A stretch of 64,000 nt of DNA from Candidatus Aerophobetes bacterium Ae_b3b (lineage in GTDB: Bacteria > Aerophobota > Aerophobia > Aerophobales > AE-B3A), in the NCBI GenBank assembly GCA_005223085.1, contig NJBP01000005.1:1-64000 (forward strand), written 5' to 3'. Both the position numbers and the translations under genes were made by a program. A model generated the notes under the pieces. The model was not told the DNA's origin and made no database searches. It saw only the letters and a program-made list of their open reading frames with translations. Shown here in pieces: positions 16,628 to 24,922 of this stretch (positions are counted from its first letter, which is position 1; each line of letters opens with the position of its first letter).

Positions 16628-17637
16628 TGGTGAGAAGTAAAGCACCCTTAAGAATTAGTTTTGCTGGGGGAGGAACCGACGTTCCGCCATATCCTCAGGA
16701 GCGAGGGGGGATGGTACTTAGCGCTACCATAAACAAATATGTCTATTCTTCCCTGATTCCTCTTAAAGGTAAAAATCGGGTAGAGGTTAATTCTCTGGAT
16801 TACAATATGACAGTAAAGTATGAAAATGAAGAGGATTTAAAATACAACGGACAGTTGGATCTGGTAAAATCGGTACTCAAGAAAATGAAAGTTATGGGGA
16901 AAGGAATTAGGATTTATCTTCACAGTGATGCTCCGCCTGGGTCAGGATTGGGTGCTTCATCCACCATGGTCGTCTGTTTAATTGGCCTTTTCAAGCACTG
17001 GCTGAATAAACCCTTAACTAACTATGATATTGCTGATTTGGCCTATGAGATTGAAAGAGTCGATTTAGGAATAAAAGGAGGGCTGCAGGACCAATATGCA
17101 GCAACATTTGGGGGATTTAATTTTATCGAGTTCCTCAAGGATGCTATTATTGTCAATCCTTTAAAAATCCCTCCGGATACCGTTAATGAACTCAATTATA
17201 ATTTGCTCCTTTGTTACACTGGTAGAAGAAGGCTATCCGCCCACATTATTGAAGAGCAGGTCGAAAGATTTGTAAAAAAGAAAAAAGGGGTAGTCAAAGC
17301 CATGGATGAGCTAAAGAAAGTTACTATTGAAATGAAAAATGCTCTTCTTCAGGTAAGACTGGATGACTTTGGGAAGCTTCTGCGCTGTGCCTGGGAAAAT
17401 AAGAAGAAGATGGCCAGCAAGATCACGGCACCTTTTATAGATGAGATGTATGAGACTGCCCTCAAGAGAGGAGCCCTGGGTGGTAAGATCTTAGGAGCCG
17501 GTGGGGGAGGTTACCTTTTACTCTATGTCCCTTTTAACAAAAAACAGGCAGTTGCTGAGGGTCTGGAACTACTGGGAGGCCGAATGGTTGACTTCAATTT
17601 TGAGTTTGAGGGACTTCGAACCTGGGAGGTTAAATAA
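16624..17637 (+). CDS. hddA: D-glycero-D-manno-heptose 7-phosphate kinase (GHMP family)
   Basis: A 337-residue GHMP kinase. It starts with SKAPLRISFAGGGTDVPPYP, the signature of HddA/fucokinase-type sugar kinases. The ATP-binding PPGSGLGASSTM lies near residues 102-113, and the third GHMP motif GGKILGAGGGGYLLLY near the C-terminus. It phosphorylates heptose 7-phosphate at C1 in the GDP-heptose pathway. Start overlaps the hddC stop (ATGA), and gmhA begins 20 bp after its end, so the three form one unit. Two further ATG/GTG codons follow immediately and the exact start is unimportant. Confidence 0.88.
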   Translation: MMVRSKAPLRISFAGGGTDVPPYPQERGGMVLSATINKYVYSSLIPLKGKNRVEVNSLDYNMTVKYENEEDLKYNGQLDLVKSVLKKMKVMGKGIRIYLHSDAPPGSGLGASSTMVVCLIGLFKHWLNKPLTNYDIADLAYEIERVDLGIKGGLQDQYAATFGGFNFIEFLKDAIIVNPLKIPPDTVNELNYNLLLCYTGRRRLSAHIIEEQVERFVKKKKGVVKAMDELKKVTIEMKNALLQVRLDDFGKLLRCAWENKKKMASKITAPFIDEMYETALKRGALGGKILGAGGGGYLLLYVPFNKKQAVAEGLELLGGRMVDFNFEFEGLRTWEVK

Positions 17638-17657
17638 GCTCGGAAGGAGAGCGAGAA

Positions 17658-18248
17658 GTGGATAAAATCATCAAACAAATCTTAAGCGAGAGTATCAAAG
17701 TCAAAAACAAAATACTTGATGATCCATCTTTGCTGGATCAAATCGGGAAGATATCCTCAGTAATTATAGAGGCTTACAAAAGGAAGAATAAAGTGATTTT
17801 GTTTGGGAACGGAGGTAGTGCTGCCGATGCTCAGCATGTAGCAGGAGAACTGGTGAATAAGTTCCAATTGGAACGAGAGGCTCTACCGGCAATTGCCCTT
17901 ACTACAGATAGCTCGGTATTAACTTCCATCGCCAATGACTATGATTACTCCAGAATTTTCGCCCGTCAAGTAGAGGCTTGGGCTAAAGAAGGTGACGTGG
18001 TGATCGGCATAAGTACCAGTGGAAATTCGGCCAATGTAATGGAGGCAGTAAAGGTAGCCAAAGAAAAAGGGGCAAAAACAATAGGTTTTACGGGAAGAAG
18101 TGGAGGAAAACTGGCTAAACTAGTGGATCTTGCGGTAAGAGTGCCTTCTGATGAGACCCCGAGAATTCAGGAAAGTCATATTACCATTTTGCATATCATT
18201 TGTTATCTGGTAGAAAGAGGACTGTTTGGTTCTCAGTCTAGGGCTTAA
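17658..18248 (+). CDS. gmhA: Phosphoheptose isomerase
   Basis: A 196-residue SIS-domain protein starting at GTG 17658 with AAGGAG 8 bases upstream. LFGNGGSAADAQHVAGELVN (residues 50-69), TTDSSVLTSIANDY, the SIS motif GISTSGNSANV and the C-terminal ESHITILHIICYLVE are all characteristic of GmhA, which converts sedoheptulose 7-phosphate to heptose 7-phosphate as the first step of the heptose route. Length is normal. It is the third gene of the hddC-hddA-gmhA unit; the glycosyltransferase behind it starts 1 bp after its stop. Confidence 0.92.
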   Translation: MDKIIKQILSESIKVKNKILDDPSLLDQIGKISSVIIEAYKRKNKVILFGNGGSAADAQHVAGELVNKFQLEREALPAIALTTDSSVLTSIANDYDYSRIFARQVEAWAKEGDVVIGISTSGNSANVMEAVKVAKEKGAKTIGFTGRSGGKLAKLVDLAVRVPSDETPRIQESHITILHIICYLVERGLFGSQSRA

Positions 18249-18249
18249 T

Positions 18250-19425
18250 ATGAAGAAAATTTTAATTTTATGCTCCCGGATTCCCTATCCCTTGATTGGG
18301 GGAGATAGAATAAGAATTTACAACACTGGCAAAGTCCTTTCCAGCCAATATAAGGTTGATTTGGCCTGTATAAGCGAGGGAGAAGTGAGAAAGGAGTATG
18401 TTGAGGAGCTAAAAGAGATATTCCATAAAGTCATTCTCTTTTCATATCCTCGCTCAAAATTCAGATGGAATACTTTTAAAGGAATTTTTTCCAACGAGCC
18501 CTTGCAAGCTCATTATTATTACTTTCCTGAGGTTCAAAACTGGATAGATAAAAACTTTGGAAGTTATGACTTGATATTTGCCCATCACATTCGTACAGCA
18601 AAATACATAGAGCATATTGATCGTCCCAAAGTAGTCGATTTACATGATGCCATCTCAATGAATTACCTCAAAGCGGTAAAGAAGGTGAATGGTTTGTGGA
18701 AGCTTATTTATGGGATTGAAAATAGGAGAGTTTTGCCCTATGAAATAAAGACCATTAACTGCTTTAATAGATCGTTCATTGTATCAGATGTGGACAGAAA
18801 TTACTTCATTGAGCACGGAGCCGATCAAGAAAAGATTATCACTATACCGGTAGCGGTGAAGGATGAAGTGATTAATAGATCCCCCCAGGTAAAAGAAAAA
18901 AACCAGATTGTCTTTTTAGCAAAAATGGATACTCTCGCTAATAGGGATGCCGCTATTTATTTTGCCAAAAAGGTATTGCCGTTGTTAAAGAAGGAAAACA
19001 AAAAGATAAGTTTTTTCATCGTAGGGGCTAGACCTCCTGAGGAGGTTCTTAATTTGGGGAAAATAGAAGGGATTAAAGTGACCGGGTTTGTAAAGGATCC
19101 TTATGAATATCTTGAGGCATCGAAGGTAGTTGTAGCACCCATACGATTTGGTGCCGGGATACAAAACAAGGTCCTGGAGGCTATGGCATTAAGAAAACCG
19201 GTAGTGACCAGCTCCCTGGGAGCACAAGGAATTAAGGGAAAAGATGGCGAACATTTCTTAGTTGCCGACAGGGCGGAGGAGATGACCGAGAAGATATTAA
19301 GTCTATTAGAAGATAGGGAGAAGAGAAAATCTATGGGAAAGAAAGCCAGGGCTTTAATAGAAAAAGAGTATACCTGGGACACTATCGGAGAAAAATTTTT
19401 AACGGAAATTGAACAGATTATTTAA
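18250..19425 (+). CDS. Family 4 glycosyltransferase (GT-B)
   Basis: A 391-residue GT4 protein. The N-terminal domain starts KKILILCSRIPYPLIGGDRI with the Gly-rich loop. The C-terminal nucleotide-sugar domain has VVVAPIRFGAGIQNKVLEAM, which includes the EX7E-like region, and ALRKPVVTSSLGAQGI. It resembles sugar transferases associated with exopolysaccharide or exosortase systems. Start: an upstream in-frame ATG (18226) would overlap gmhA by 23 bp, but the homologous N-terminus begins at ATG 18250, one base after the gmhA stop, which I prefer. It is the last gene of the run; a small hairpin follows. Donor and acceptor are unknown. Confidence 0.85.
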   Translation: MKKILILCSRIPYPLIGGDRIRIYNTGKVLSSQYKVDLACISEGEVRKEYVEELKEIFHKVILFSYPRSKFRWNTFKGIFSNEPLQAHYYYFPEVQNWIDKNFGSYDLIFAHHIRTAKYIEHIDRPKVVDLHDAISMNYLKAVKKVNGLWKLIYGIENRRVLPYEIKTINCFNRSFIVSDVDRNYFIEHGADQEKIITIPVAVKDEVINRSPQVKEKNQIVFLAKMDTLANRDAAIYFAKKVLPLLKKENKKISFFIVGARPPEEVLNLGKIEGIKVTGFVKDPYEYLEASKVVVAPIRFGAGIQNKVLEAMALRKPVVTSSLGAQGIKGKDGEHFLVADRAEEMTEKILSLLEDREKRKSMGKKARALIEKEYTWDTIGEKFLTEIEQII

Positions 19426-19451
19426 AAGTCACTCGTGATTTATAAGTAAAT

Positions 19452-19474
19452 CCCAACTTAGTAAGCTAATTGGG
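19452..19474 (+). terminator. Hairpin after the glycan operon, weak terminator candidate
   Basis: CCCAACTTAG and CTAATTGGG can pair around a TAAG loop with one bulged C. No U-tract follows, so intrinsic termination is doubtful; it may only protect the 3' end of the transcript. Confidence 0.3.
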
Positions 19475-19491
19475 AAGAGAGTGATTGCATT

Positions 19492-19520
19492 TTGACTTTT
19501 TTAGCAAAGGTTGCTATATT
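19492..19520 (+). promoter_or_regulatory. Sigma-70-type promoter for the WecA-like gene
   Basis: TTGACT (19492-19497) and TATATT (19515-19520) are 17 bp apart, about 37 bp before the ATG at 19557. Confidence 0.5.
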
Positions 19521-19556
19521 GTAACATCGATTATCCTGCTTCGAGCGAGATTGTAA

Positions 19557-20615
19557 ATGTGGCCCAAATTCCTGACAGTGTTTGCTATTGCCCTTATTTC
19601 CACTATGTCCTTAACTCCTCTAGTGAGAAAGCTTGCCTTAAAATTTGGTATTGTAGATAAATCTAACCCGCGCAAATCACACAAGAGGGTTATCACCTGT
19701 CTGGGGGGAGTGGCTATATATGCTGGTTTTATCATAAGTTTGGTCTGCGCCTCCTTTCTCTTCCTTGGAAATCTTAACTCCTCTTTTCTTCGCAATCTGG
19801 TTGGTCTACTTAGCGGAGCTACCGTTATTTTGATTTTAGGATTAATTGATGATACGTACGGTACCACTGCTCCGGTGAAAGTTGGATTACAGGTAGCGGC
19901 GGCTCTGGTGACATCCGCTATCTTCGGTATTAAGATAACCTACTTGATTCTTCCTACTTTAGGAAAGATCGATTTTGGAATATTAAGCGTACCTATCACT
20001 CTTATCTGGGTGGTAGGTTTAACCAATGCTCTCAATTGGGCAGATGGTTTGGACGGTTTGGCAGCAGGGATTACCTCCATTGCTTGCGTTTCTCTACTCA
20101 TAATTGGCTGGCGTGGAGGAGAATTAGTTAGCGTCGTAATAATAATTGCTCTTCTGGGAGCCACCTTAGGTTTTTTAAAGTATAACTTTTATCCAGCTAA
20201 GGTGTTTATGGGAGACACGGGAAGTAATTTTTTAGGCTTTGTTCTGGCCAATGTGGCTATCATGGGAAGCCTTAAGTCGGCAGCCGTCCTTTCTTTAATG
20301 ATTCCGATTCTAATTCTGGGTGTTCCCATTTTTGATAGCCTATTTTCGGTGTGGCGAAGATTGCGTTTAAAAAGAAGTCCTATCGAGCCAGATAGAGATC
20401 ATTTTCATTATCGCTTGCTTAAGTTAGGACTCACTCATCGACAGGCCGTTTTGGTAATTTATGCCATATGTGGTGTTTTAAGTCTATGTGCTATCTTTCT
20501 GCATCGAAGTCCTACCCTTACTTCCGTGGCCGGTGTTGTCTTAATTGTGGGTCTGCTGGTGGTGGCCGCCTGGAGACTGAATCTGCTCTCCGTAGCTTTT
20601 AAAAACGATAGATAG
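19557..20615 (+). CDS. Undecaprenyl-phosphate GlcNAc/sugar-1-phosphate transferase (WecA/TagO type)
   Basis: A 352-residue polyprenyl-phosphate N-acetylhexosamine-1-phosphate transferase with about eleven membrane segments. Conserved cytoplasmic motifs are all present: the paired aspartates D98/D99 in LIDDTYG, the NALNWADGLDGLA block at 157-169, FMGDTGSNFLGF, and a HIH-type DRDHFHYRLL near residue 282. It starts glycan assembly by loading a sugar 1-phosphate on undecaprenyl phosphate, and sits just after the large glycan cluster with its own promoter. WecA/TagO fits better than MraY because of length and the HFH motif. The first sugar cannot be read directly. Confidence 0.88.
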   Translation: MWPKFLTVFAIALISTMSLTPLVRKLALKFGIVDKSNPRKSHKRVITCLGGVAIYAGFIISLVCASFLFLGNLNSSFLRNLVGLLSGATVILILGLIDDTYGTTAPVKVGLQVAAALVTSAIFGIKITYLILPTLGKIDFGILSVPITLIWVVGLTNALNWADGLDGLAAGITSIACVSLLIIGWRGGELVSVVIIIALLGATLGFLKYNFYPAKVFMGDTGSNFLGFVLANVAIMGSLKSAAVLSLMIPILILGVPIFDSLFSVWRRLRLKRSPIEPDRDHFHYRLLKLGLTHRQAVLVIYAICGVLSLCAIFLHRSPTLTSVAGVVLIVGLLVVAAWRLNLLSVAFKNDR

Positions 20616-20655
20616 AGTTATCGAGCATAAGATTGGTTTTACGGGATAGACAAGA

Positions 20656-21795
20656 ATGTACGATGTTGTAGTCGTGGGAGGTGGACCCATTGGTGGCTAT
20701 ACGGCGTGCCAACTTGCCGACCAGGGATTTGAGGTATGTCTCTTTGAGGAAGATGATGAAGTTGGTAAGGATGTTATCTGTACCGGAGTGATAGGGACTG
20801 AGGCCTTCAGGCATTTTAACCTTCCGCAAACCGCTATAATCCGCGGGATAAAGTCTATTATTTTTTTCTCACCCTCTTTTCTTACCTTTGATTATACTCC
20901 ATCTGATACTTTTGCCTACGTGGTGGATAGAGGTATATTCGACAGCAAAATCTTAGAATGGGCCAGGGAAAAGGGAGTAGAGGTTCATTTGGGCAGGCAA
21001 GTCCGCCGGATCAAAATAAATGAGAATTTGGCTGAGGTAGAGATTGGGAATGAGGATTCTTCTCAAACTGTCCAGGCGAGGGTCATAGTGCTGGCCACAG
21101 GGATCAAGTACCAGCTTCATAAAAGCTTGGGACTAAGGGGGCCTCCGGCTTTTCTCCAGGGAGTTCAGGTGGAGACAGAGGTAAAGGATCTTTCCTGTAC
21201 CGAGATCTATGTGGGTAGTGAAGTTTCCCCAGGATCTTTTGCCTGGGCCGTGCCTCTTGATCATCAAAGGGCACGCATAGGCCTTTTAACCGGAAAAAGA
21301 GGGACTTTTTATCTTAATAATTTCCTTAAAAGTAGGTTTAAAGGCAGGATTAATGAGCCGAATCCGAAAATTTTACAGAAAAGCATAGCCCATGGTCCAG
21401 TCCAGGGAAGTGTCGGTGATCGTATCTTAGCGGTGGGTGAAGCGGCGGGGCAGGTAAAGACCACTACCGGGGGTGGTATCTACTACGGCCTTTTATGCTC
21501 TGAAATAGCTGTCGAGGTTCTTAAACAATCCCTCCATAAAGGAGATTTGAGCCTCAAGCAGTTGGTTAAATATGAAAATCTATGGAAGTCGAAACTGGGA
21601 GGAGAATTCAGAGCTGGACTCTGGGCCAGAAAAATTATGGGTAAACTCAGCGACCAACAGATAGATATGATCTTTAAGTTTGTTCAAAAAAAGCCAAAGG
21701 TAAAAGAGCTTATGGAAAGGAAGGTTAAGTTCGATTATCACTCAGACCTGATTTCCTTCGGACTAAAACTTCTCAAGGGATTCATTCTGGGTTAA
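20656..21795 (+). CDS. FAD-dependent geranylgeranyl-reductase-family oxidoreductase
   Basis: A 379-residue flavoprotein. The N-terminal dinucleotide fold reads VVVVGGGPIGGYTACQLA (GxGxxG type) with the acidic end LFEEDDEVG. A second FAD motif, DRILAVGEAAGQVKTTTGGG, lies near residue 255. It belongs to the geranylgeranyl reductase / digeranylgeranylglycerophospholipid reductase-like group, which saturates isoprenoid chains, although many bacterial members have unknown substrates. The position after the polyprenyl-phosphate sugar transferase suggests a link to undecaprenyl or quinone isoprenoids, which is only inference. No partner ferredoxin gene is adjacent. Confidence 0.75.
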   Translation: MYDVVVVGGGPIGGYTACQLADQGFEVCLFEEDDEVGKDVICTGVIGTEAFRHFNLPQTAIIRGIKSIIFFSPSFLTFDYTPSDTFAYVVDRGIFDSKILEWAREKGVEVHLGRQVRRIKINENLAEVEIGNEDSSQTVQARVIVLATGIKYQLHKSLGLRGPPAFLQGVQVETEVKDLSCTEIYVGSEVSPGSFAWAVPLDHQRARIGLLTGKRGTFYLNNFLKSRFKGRINEPNPKILQKSIAHGPVQGSVGDRILAVGEAAGQVKTTTGGGIYYGLLCSEIAVEVLKQSLHKGDLSLKQLVKYENLWKSKLGGEFRAGLWARKIMGKLSDQQIDMIFKFVQKKPKVKELMERKVKFDYHSDLISFGLKLLKGFILG

Positions 21796-21914
21796 GGAAA
21801 GGCGAGGGAGCAAATTATTTGATATTAATACCAGTTTTTTGAAAATTCTGCCTCGCTAAGAACTCTCTCACCAGAAGCTTTTTGAGATTCTCGAGGAACT
21901 CCCAGGTATAGATA

Positions 21915-21942
21915 TTGACATTTGATGTTGAATCCATATGCT
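21915..21942 (+). promoter_or_regulatory. Promoter of the toxin-antitoxin pair with possible autoregulatory operator
   Basis: TTGACA (21915-21920) and TATGCT (21937-21942) are 16 bp apart, just before the antitoxin's strong Shine-Dalgarno. The stretch from the -10 box to 21963 contains an imperfect palindrome centred on TGATCA, a plausible site for CopG-type autorepression. Confidence 0.4.
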
Positions 21943-21978
21943 GATATTGATCATCATACTGATAAGGAGGTTCTTATT

Positions 21979-22230
21979 ATGGCTACTCTAACTAAAAAGA
22001 CTCAGATCCTTTTTTCTGAGGAGCAACTGGAACTGTTGAAAAAGATAGCTGAGGAAAAGGGTACCTCCATGGGGGCTCTAATTCGGGAAGCGGTGGAGAA
22101 GGTATATCTGAAAGAAATTAAATACCAGCGTCTGGAAATAGCAAAACGCCTTATAAATATGCAGCTTCCGGTGGATGAGTGGGAAAAAATGGAGAAAGAA
22201 ATAACCGATGGAGCCAGGGAGGAGCGATGA
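21979..22230 (+). CDS. Ribbon-helix-helix (CopG-like) antitoxin
   Basis: An 83-residue protein. The N-terminal part KKTQILFSEEQLELLKKIA is a ribbon-helix-helix beta strand plus helix, followed by GTSMGALIREAVEKVYL, the second helix. The C-terminal part, INMQLPVDEWEKMEKEIT, is typical of the toxin-binding tail of VapB-like partners of PIN toxins. ATG 21979 is chosen because it follows a perfect AAGGAGG; an upstream in-frame ATG at 21922 has none. The stop overlaps the toxin start (ATGA). It should neutralise the PIN nuclease and repress its own promoter. Confidence 0.8.
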   Translation: MATLTKKTQILFSEEQLELLKKIAEEKGTSMGALIREAVEKVYLKEIKYQRLEIAKRLINMQLPVDEWEKMEKEITDGAREER

Positions 22231-22649
22231 TATTTATTGACGCTAATATTGTGATGTACGCAGTAGGTAGGCCTCATAGGTACAAGGAGGCATGTGCCAG
22301 GATCATAGTGGATATTTCAGAGGGCAAAATTCCTACAGTTACTGATTGCGAAATTCTGCAAGAAATTCTTTATCGGTACTGGTATATCCGTGAACTGGAA
22401 AAAGGCCTTCAGGTGTTTGAAGATTTTCAAAACTTGGTACCTAAAATCTTTCCCATCGGGAGGGAGGATTTAATTGAGAGTGCTCAGATTTTAAGAGAAA
22501 ATTTCCCCGTTTCTCCAAGAGATGCCTTGCATGTGGCGGTAATGAGAAATAATGGTGTGAACAGCATCTTGAGTACTGATACACATTTTGACCTTATCCC
22601 TAGAATTCAGCGTAAAGACCCCCTGACCATGAGTGATGAATCTGTATGA
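22227..22649 (+). CDS. PIN-domain RNase toxin (VapC-like)
   Basis: A 140-residue PIN-domain protein with the acidic residues expected for a metal-dependent RNase: D5 in MIFIDANIVMYA, a central acidic pair in TDCEILQEILYRY, and the C-terminal SPRDALHVAVM and STDTHFD. ATG 22227 overlaps the antitoxin stop by 4 bp and has GGGAGGAG upstream; this is the standard coupled type II arrangement. It likely cleaves tRNA or other RNA when free of antitoxin. It lies in a small accessory pocket with a Uma2 nuclease. Confidence 0.85.
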   Translation: MIFIDANIVMYAVGRPHRYKEACARIIVDISEGKIPTVTDCEILQEILYRYWYIRELEKGLQVFEDFQNLVPKIFPIGREDLIESAQILRENFPVSPRDALHVAVMRNNGVNSILSTDTHFDLIPRIQRKDPLTMSDESV

Positions 22650-22717
22650 TTGCTCCTTTGGTGGCCGAAGAAGAAAGCTTCAGTACTGAAGAGGATAAAA
22701 AATTCTGGGACAATTAA
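22646..22717 (+). pseudogene. 23-codon remnant resembling the start of a CopG-type antitoxin
   Basis: ATG 22646 overlaps the end of the PIN toxin gene and encodes 23 residues ending SFSTEEDKKFWDN before TAA at 22715. The SEEE..FW pattern is characteristic of the N-terminus of PF12441-type CopG antitoxins, whose DNA-binding part is missing here. It may be a decayed second antitoxin. The match is short and could be coincidental. Confidence 0.25.
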
Positions 22718-22761
22718 CCTTTTGAGCCATCAGGTGTGAGCTGGAAAAGGAGGTGTAAGCG

Positions 22762-23316
22762 ATGACCAGATTAAACATGAAGATTAAGTTCACCTATAAG
22801 GACTACAAGAGCCTACCAGAGTCCGAAACCAAGCGCTACGAACTTATAGAGGGAGAGTTAATTATGGTTCCATCGCCAAATGAATATCACCAGCGTATCT
22901 CAGGAAGACTTGAGTTTATTCTGCGAGCATTTGTGGAGGGTAAGAACCTGGGAAGAGTTTATGATGCGCCTTTCGATGTTGTCTTTTCCAAGGAGGATGT
23001 TGTTCAGCCAGATATTCTCTTTATCTCTAAAGCTCGTTCTAAGATTATCACGAAGGAGGAAATTCTGGGAGCACCTGATTTAGTGATAGAAATTCTTTCC
23101 CCAGCTACAGCTGAGAGAGATCGCACTTATAAGAAGACGCTTTATGCCCGACACGGCGTCCGGGAGTACTGGATTATAGATCCAGAAGAGAAAACCGTCG
23201 AAGTAATGACTCTGGGCAAGGCAGGATTTGAGTCCTCCGGGGTCTACGGGAAAATGGACACCTTGAAGTCCACCATCTTTCTTGGCTTAACCATCAACCT
23301 TTCTGATGTTTTTTGA
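22762..23316 (+). CDS. Uma2 family (DUF820) PD-(D/E)XK endonuclease-like protein
   Basis: A 184-residue protein with the Uma2 plan: a YELIEGELIMVPSPNEYHQR start, a catalytic core VVQPDILFISKAR, then APDLVIEILSPAT, and a YKKTLYARHGVREYWIIDPE end. The PD and ExL/K-like residues of a restriction-like fold are present. Biological function of Uma2 proteins is not settled; they are abundant in cyanobacteria and environmental bacteria and often behave as accessory genes. The perfect Shine-Dalgarno AAGGAGGTG fixes the start. It follows the toxin-antitoxin pair in an accessory pocket between an isoprenoid reductase and rsmI. Confidence 0.85.
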   Translation: MTRLNMKIKFTYKDYKSLPESETKRYELIEGELIMVPSPNEYHQRISGRLEFILRAFVEGKNLGRVYDAPFDVVFSKEDVVQPDILFISKARSKIITKEEILGAPDLVIEILSPATAERDRTYKKTLYARHGVREYWIIDPEEKTVEVMTLGKAGFESSGVYGKMDTLKSTIFLGLTINLSDVF

Positions 23317-23320
23317 CCCC

Positions 23321-23348
23321 GGACATAGGACTTCGGACCTCGGACTTG
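23321..23348. repeat. Four-unit heptamer tandem repeat
   Basis: Units GGACATA, GGACTTC, GGACCTC and GGACTTG follow each other without gaps between the Uma2 gene and rsmI. It is too short to have a known role. Confidence 0.6.
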
Positions 23349-23373
23349 AGGCAGTTTTTCATGGAGATAGAAG

Positions 23374-24063
23374 ATGAAAAAAGGCATCCTTTATCCGGTA
23401 GGAACTCCTATCGGAAATTTGAAGGATATTAGTTTAAGAGCCTTGGAGCTCTTAAAGGAGGTGAGCCTCATTGCCGCCGAAGACACCAGACACACCCGTA
23501 AGCTTTTGTCCCATTATGATATTCACACTTCTTTAACCAGCTTCTATGAGCATAACCAGCTACGAAAAATTCCCTATTTAATCAAAAAGTTAACCACAGG
23601 AAAAGACATTGCATTAGTGAGTAAAGCAGGAATGCCAGGAATCTCAGATCCTGGTTATCATCTGATAAAAGAAGCAGTAAAGGAGGGAATTGAGGTTGTT
23701 CCTATTCCTGGTCCCACTGCCTTGGCTCTTGGCCTGGTTGCCTCAGGTCTTCCCACTCAGAGTTTTGTCTTTGAGGGATTTCTGGGAAGAAAGAAGGTTG
23801 AATGGTTAAAGAAGCTAAACCGATTGAAAGAAGAGGAAAGAACCATTGTCATCTATGAAGCACCTCACAGGATAAGAAAGATTTTGCCGGAAATTCGAAA
23901 GATTCTGGGAGATCGTCAGATAGCGGTAGCCAGGGAACTCACCAAAAAATTTGAGGAGATAATAAGAGGGAAGGTAAGTGAAGTAGAGGCTGTCTTTGAG
24001 GAGAAAAAACCCAGGGGGGAATTCACCCTAATCATTGAAGGTAAATCTCTTACAATGACCTGA
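23374..24063 (+). CDS. rsmI: 16S rRNA (cytidine-1402-2'-O)-methyltransferase
   Basis: A 229-residue tetrapyrrole-methylase-fold enzyme that uses SAM to methylate 16S rRNA C1402 near the decoding centre. Recognisable blocks are LYPVGTPIGNLKDISLRALE, AAEDTRHTRKLLSHY, EHNQ, PIPGPTALALGLVASGLP, and VIYEAPHRI with a C-terminal REL/KF.E segment. Length is slightly short because the usual C-terminal helical extension is missing. The normally near-invariant block VSDAGTPGISDPG reads VSKAGMPGISDPG here (K84 and M87), which touches the substrate pocket. It stands alone between accessory genes and an outer-membrane protein. Confidence 0.9.
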   Translation: MKKGILYPVGTPIGNLKDISLRALELLKEVSLIAAEDTRHTRKLLSHYDIHTSLTSFYEHNQLRKIPYLIKKLTTGKDIALVSKAGMPGISDPGYHLIKEAVKEGIEVVPIPGPTALALGLVASGLPTQSFVFEGFLGRKKVEWLKKLNRLKEEERTIVIYEAPHRIRKILPEIRKILGDRQIAVARELTKKFEEIIRGKVSEVEAVFEEKKPRGEFTLIIEGKSLTMT

Positions 24064-24100
24064 TTACATTTGTCAGTTCTTGCTGGACAAGTGAAGGACC

Positions 24101-24814
24101 ATGGATTCTTTTAAGGATATGAAAAGATTCTTTTCTCTAGTTATAGCAGAAACGGTGCTTTCCCTTCTTTTCCTTATTCCGGCCTCTGGTGAAGCTGGTT
24201 TAAATCTAGGAATATCCACTGGTTACTACCTTCCCAGTTTTGGGAGAATCAATCAACAATTGGTACGGTATTACAACAATGTCTACGGAACAAATTTGAA
24301 ACTCAGAGATGGCTTGGTCTCAGGAGTGCAGGTTGAACTTGAATTTCCCTCGGGATTTAAGATCCGAGTGGAAAACTTCTCTTTCAAAGCAATTACCCAG
24401 GACTCTTACAGTGTTGATTCTGCTCCCTATCGTCAACAAGTTGACCACGACATAAAAGTAACTACTAATCCCTTTTTCATAAGTGGCATCTGGGATGTTT
24501 CCTTGGAAGAGAGTTTCTCTCTTTACCTGGGATGTGGGATTGGGATCTTTCCTACTGACGTGAGACTTTTTGGAACTACTAAATACTACTCTGGTTCTAC
24601 TCTGGTCAGCCAAGAATCGTGGGCAGATTGGCAGCGTAGCGACCCTATAGGATTTCAGTATCTAGGCGGATTTCGACATACCTTTAAGGGCGGCTTAACC
24701 ATATCCGGAGAAATGAAGATTTTTGCTGTGGCAATGGCGGAGTTAGATAATCTGTCTACTAGCGTAGACTGGAACGGCCCCCTTTTTTCTCTGGTTGCTA
24801 GTTATCGATTCTAG
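24101..24814 (+). CDS. Putative outer-membrane beta-barrel protein
   Basis: A 237-residue exported protein: signal peptide (about residues 8-32, FFSLVIAETVLSLLFLIPAS then GEA), followed by alternating amphipathic strands rich in Gly, Tyr and Ser, and a C-terminal strand ending LFSLVASYRF with the terminal Phe recognised by the BAM machinery. Repeated GISTGYYLP, YLGCGIGIFP and YLGGFRHTFKG segments suggest an eight-stranded OmpW/OmpA-like barrel. No specific family is recognised. It is the clearest sign in the window that the cell has an outer membrane. Confidence 0.7.
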   Translation: MDSFKDMKRFFSLVIAETVLSLLFLIPASGEAGLNLGISTGYYLPSFGRINQQLVRYYNNVYGTNLKLRDGLVSGVQVELEFPSGFKIRVENFSFKAITQDSYSVDSAPYRQQVDHDIKVTTNPFFISGIWDVSLEESFSLYLGCGIGIFPTDVRLFGTTKYYSGSTLVSQESWADWQRSDPIGFQYLGGFRHTFKGGLTISGEMKIFAVAMAELDNLSTSVDWNGPLFSLVASYRF

Positions 24815-24873
24815 GGGTCTTCCGAACTGTCTCTTACTGCTCCCATTGAATACGATATTGAATTGAGCTCCAC

Positions 24874-24901
24874 TTGACATGTTATGAGGATAAGATAGGG
24901 T
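24874..24901 (+). promoter_or_regulatory. Possible promoter for thpR-recA
   Basis: TTGACA (24874-24879) is consensus; the best -10 at 16 bp spacing is TAGGGT (24896-24901), which is weak. No LexA box of the classic form is evident here or before recA. Confidence 0.3.
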
Positions 24902-24922
24902 GATAACGACAATAAGAGAAAG

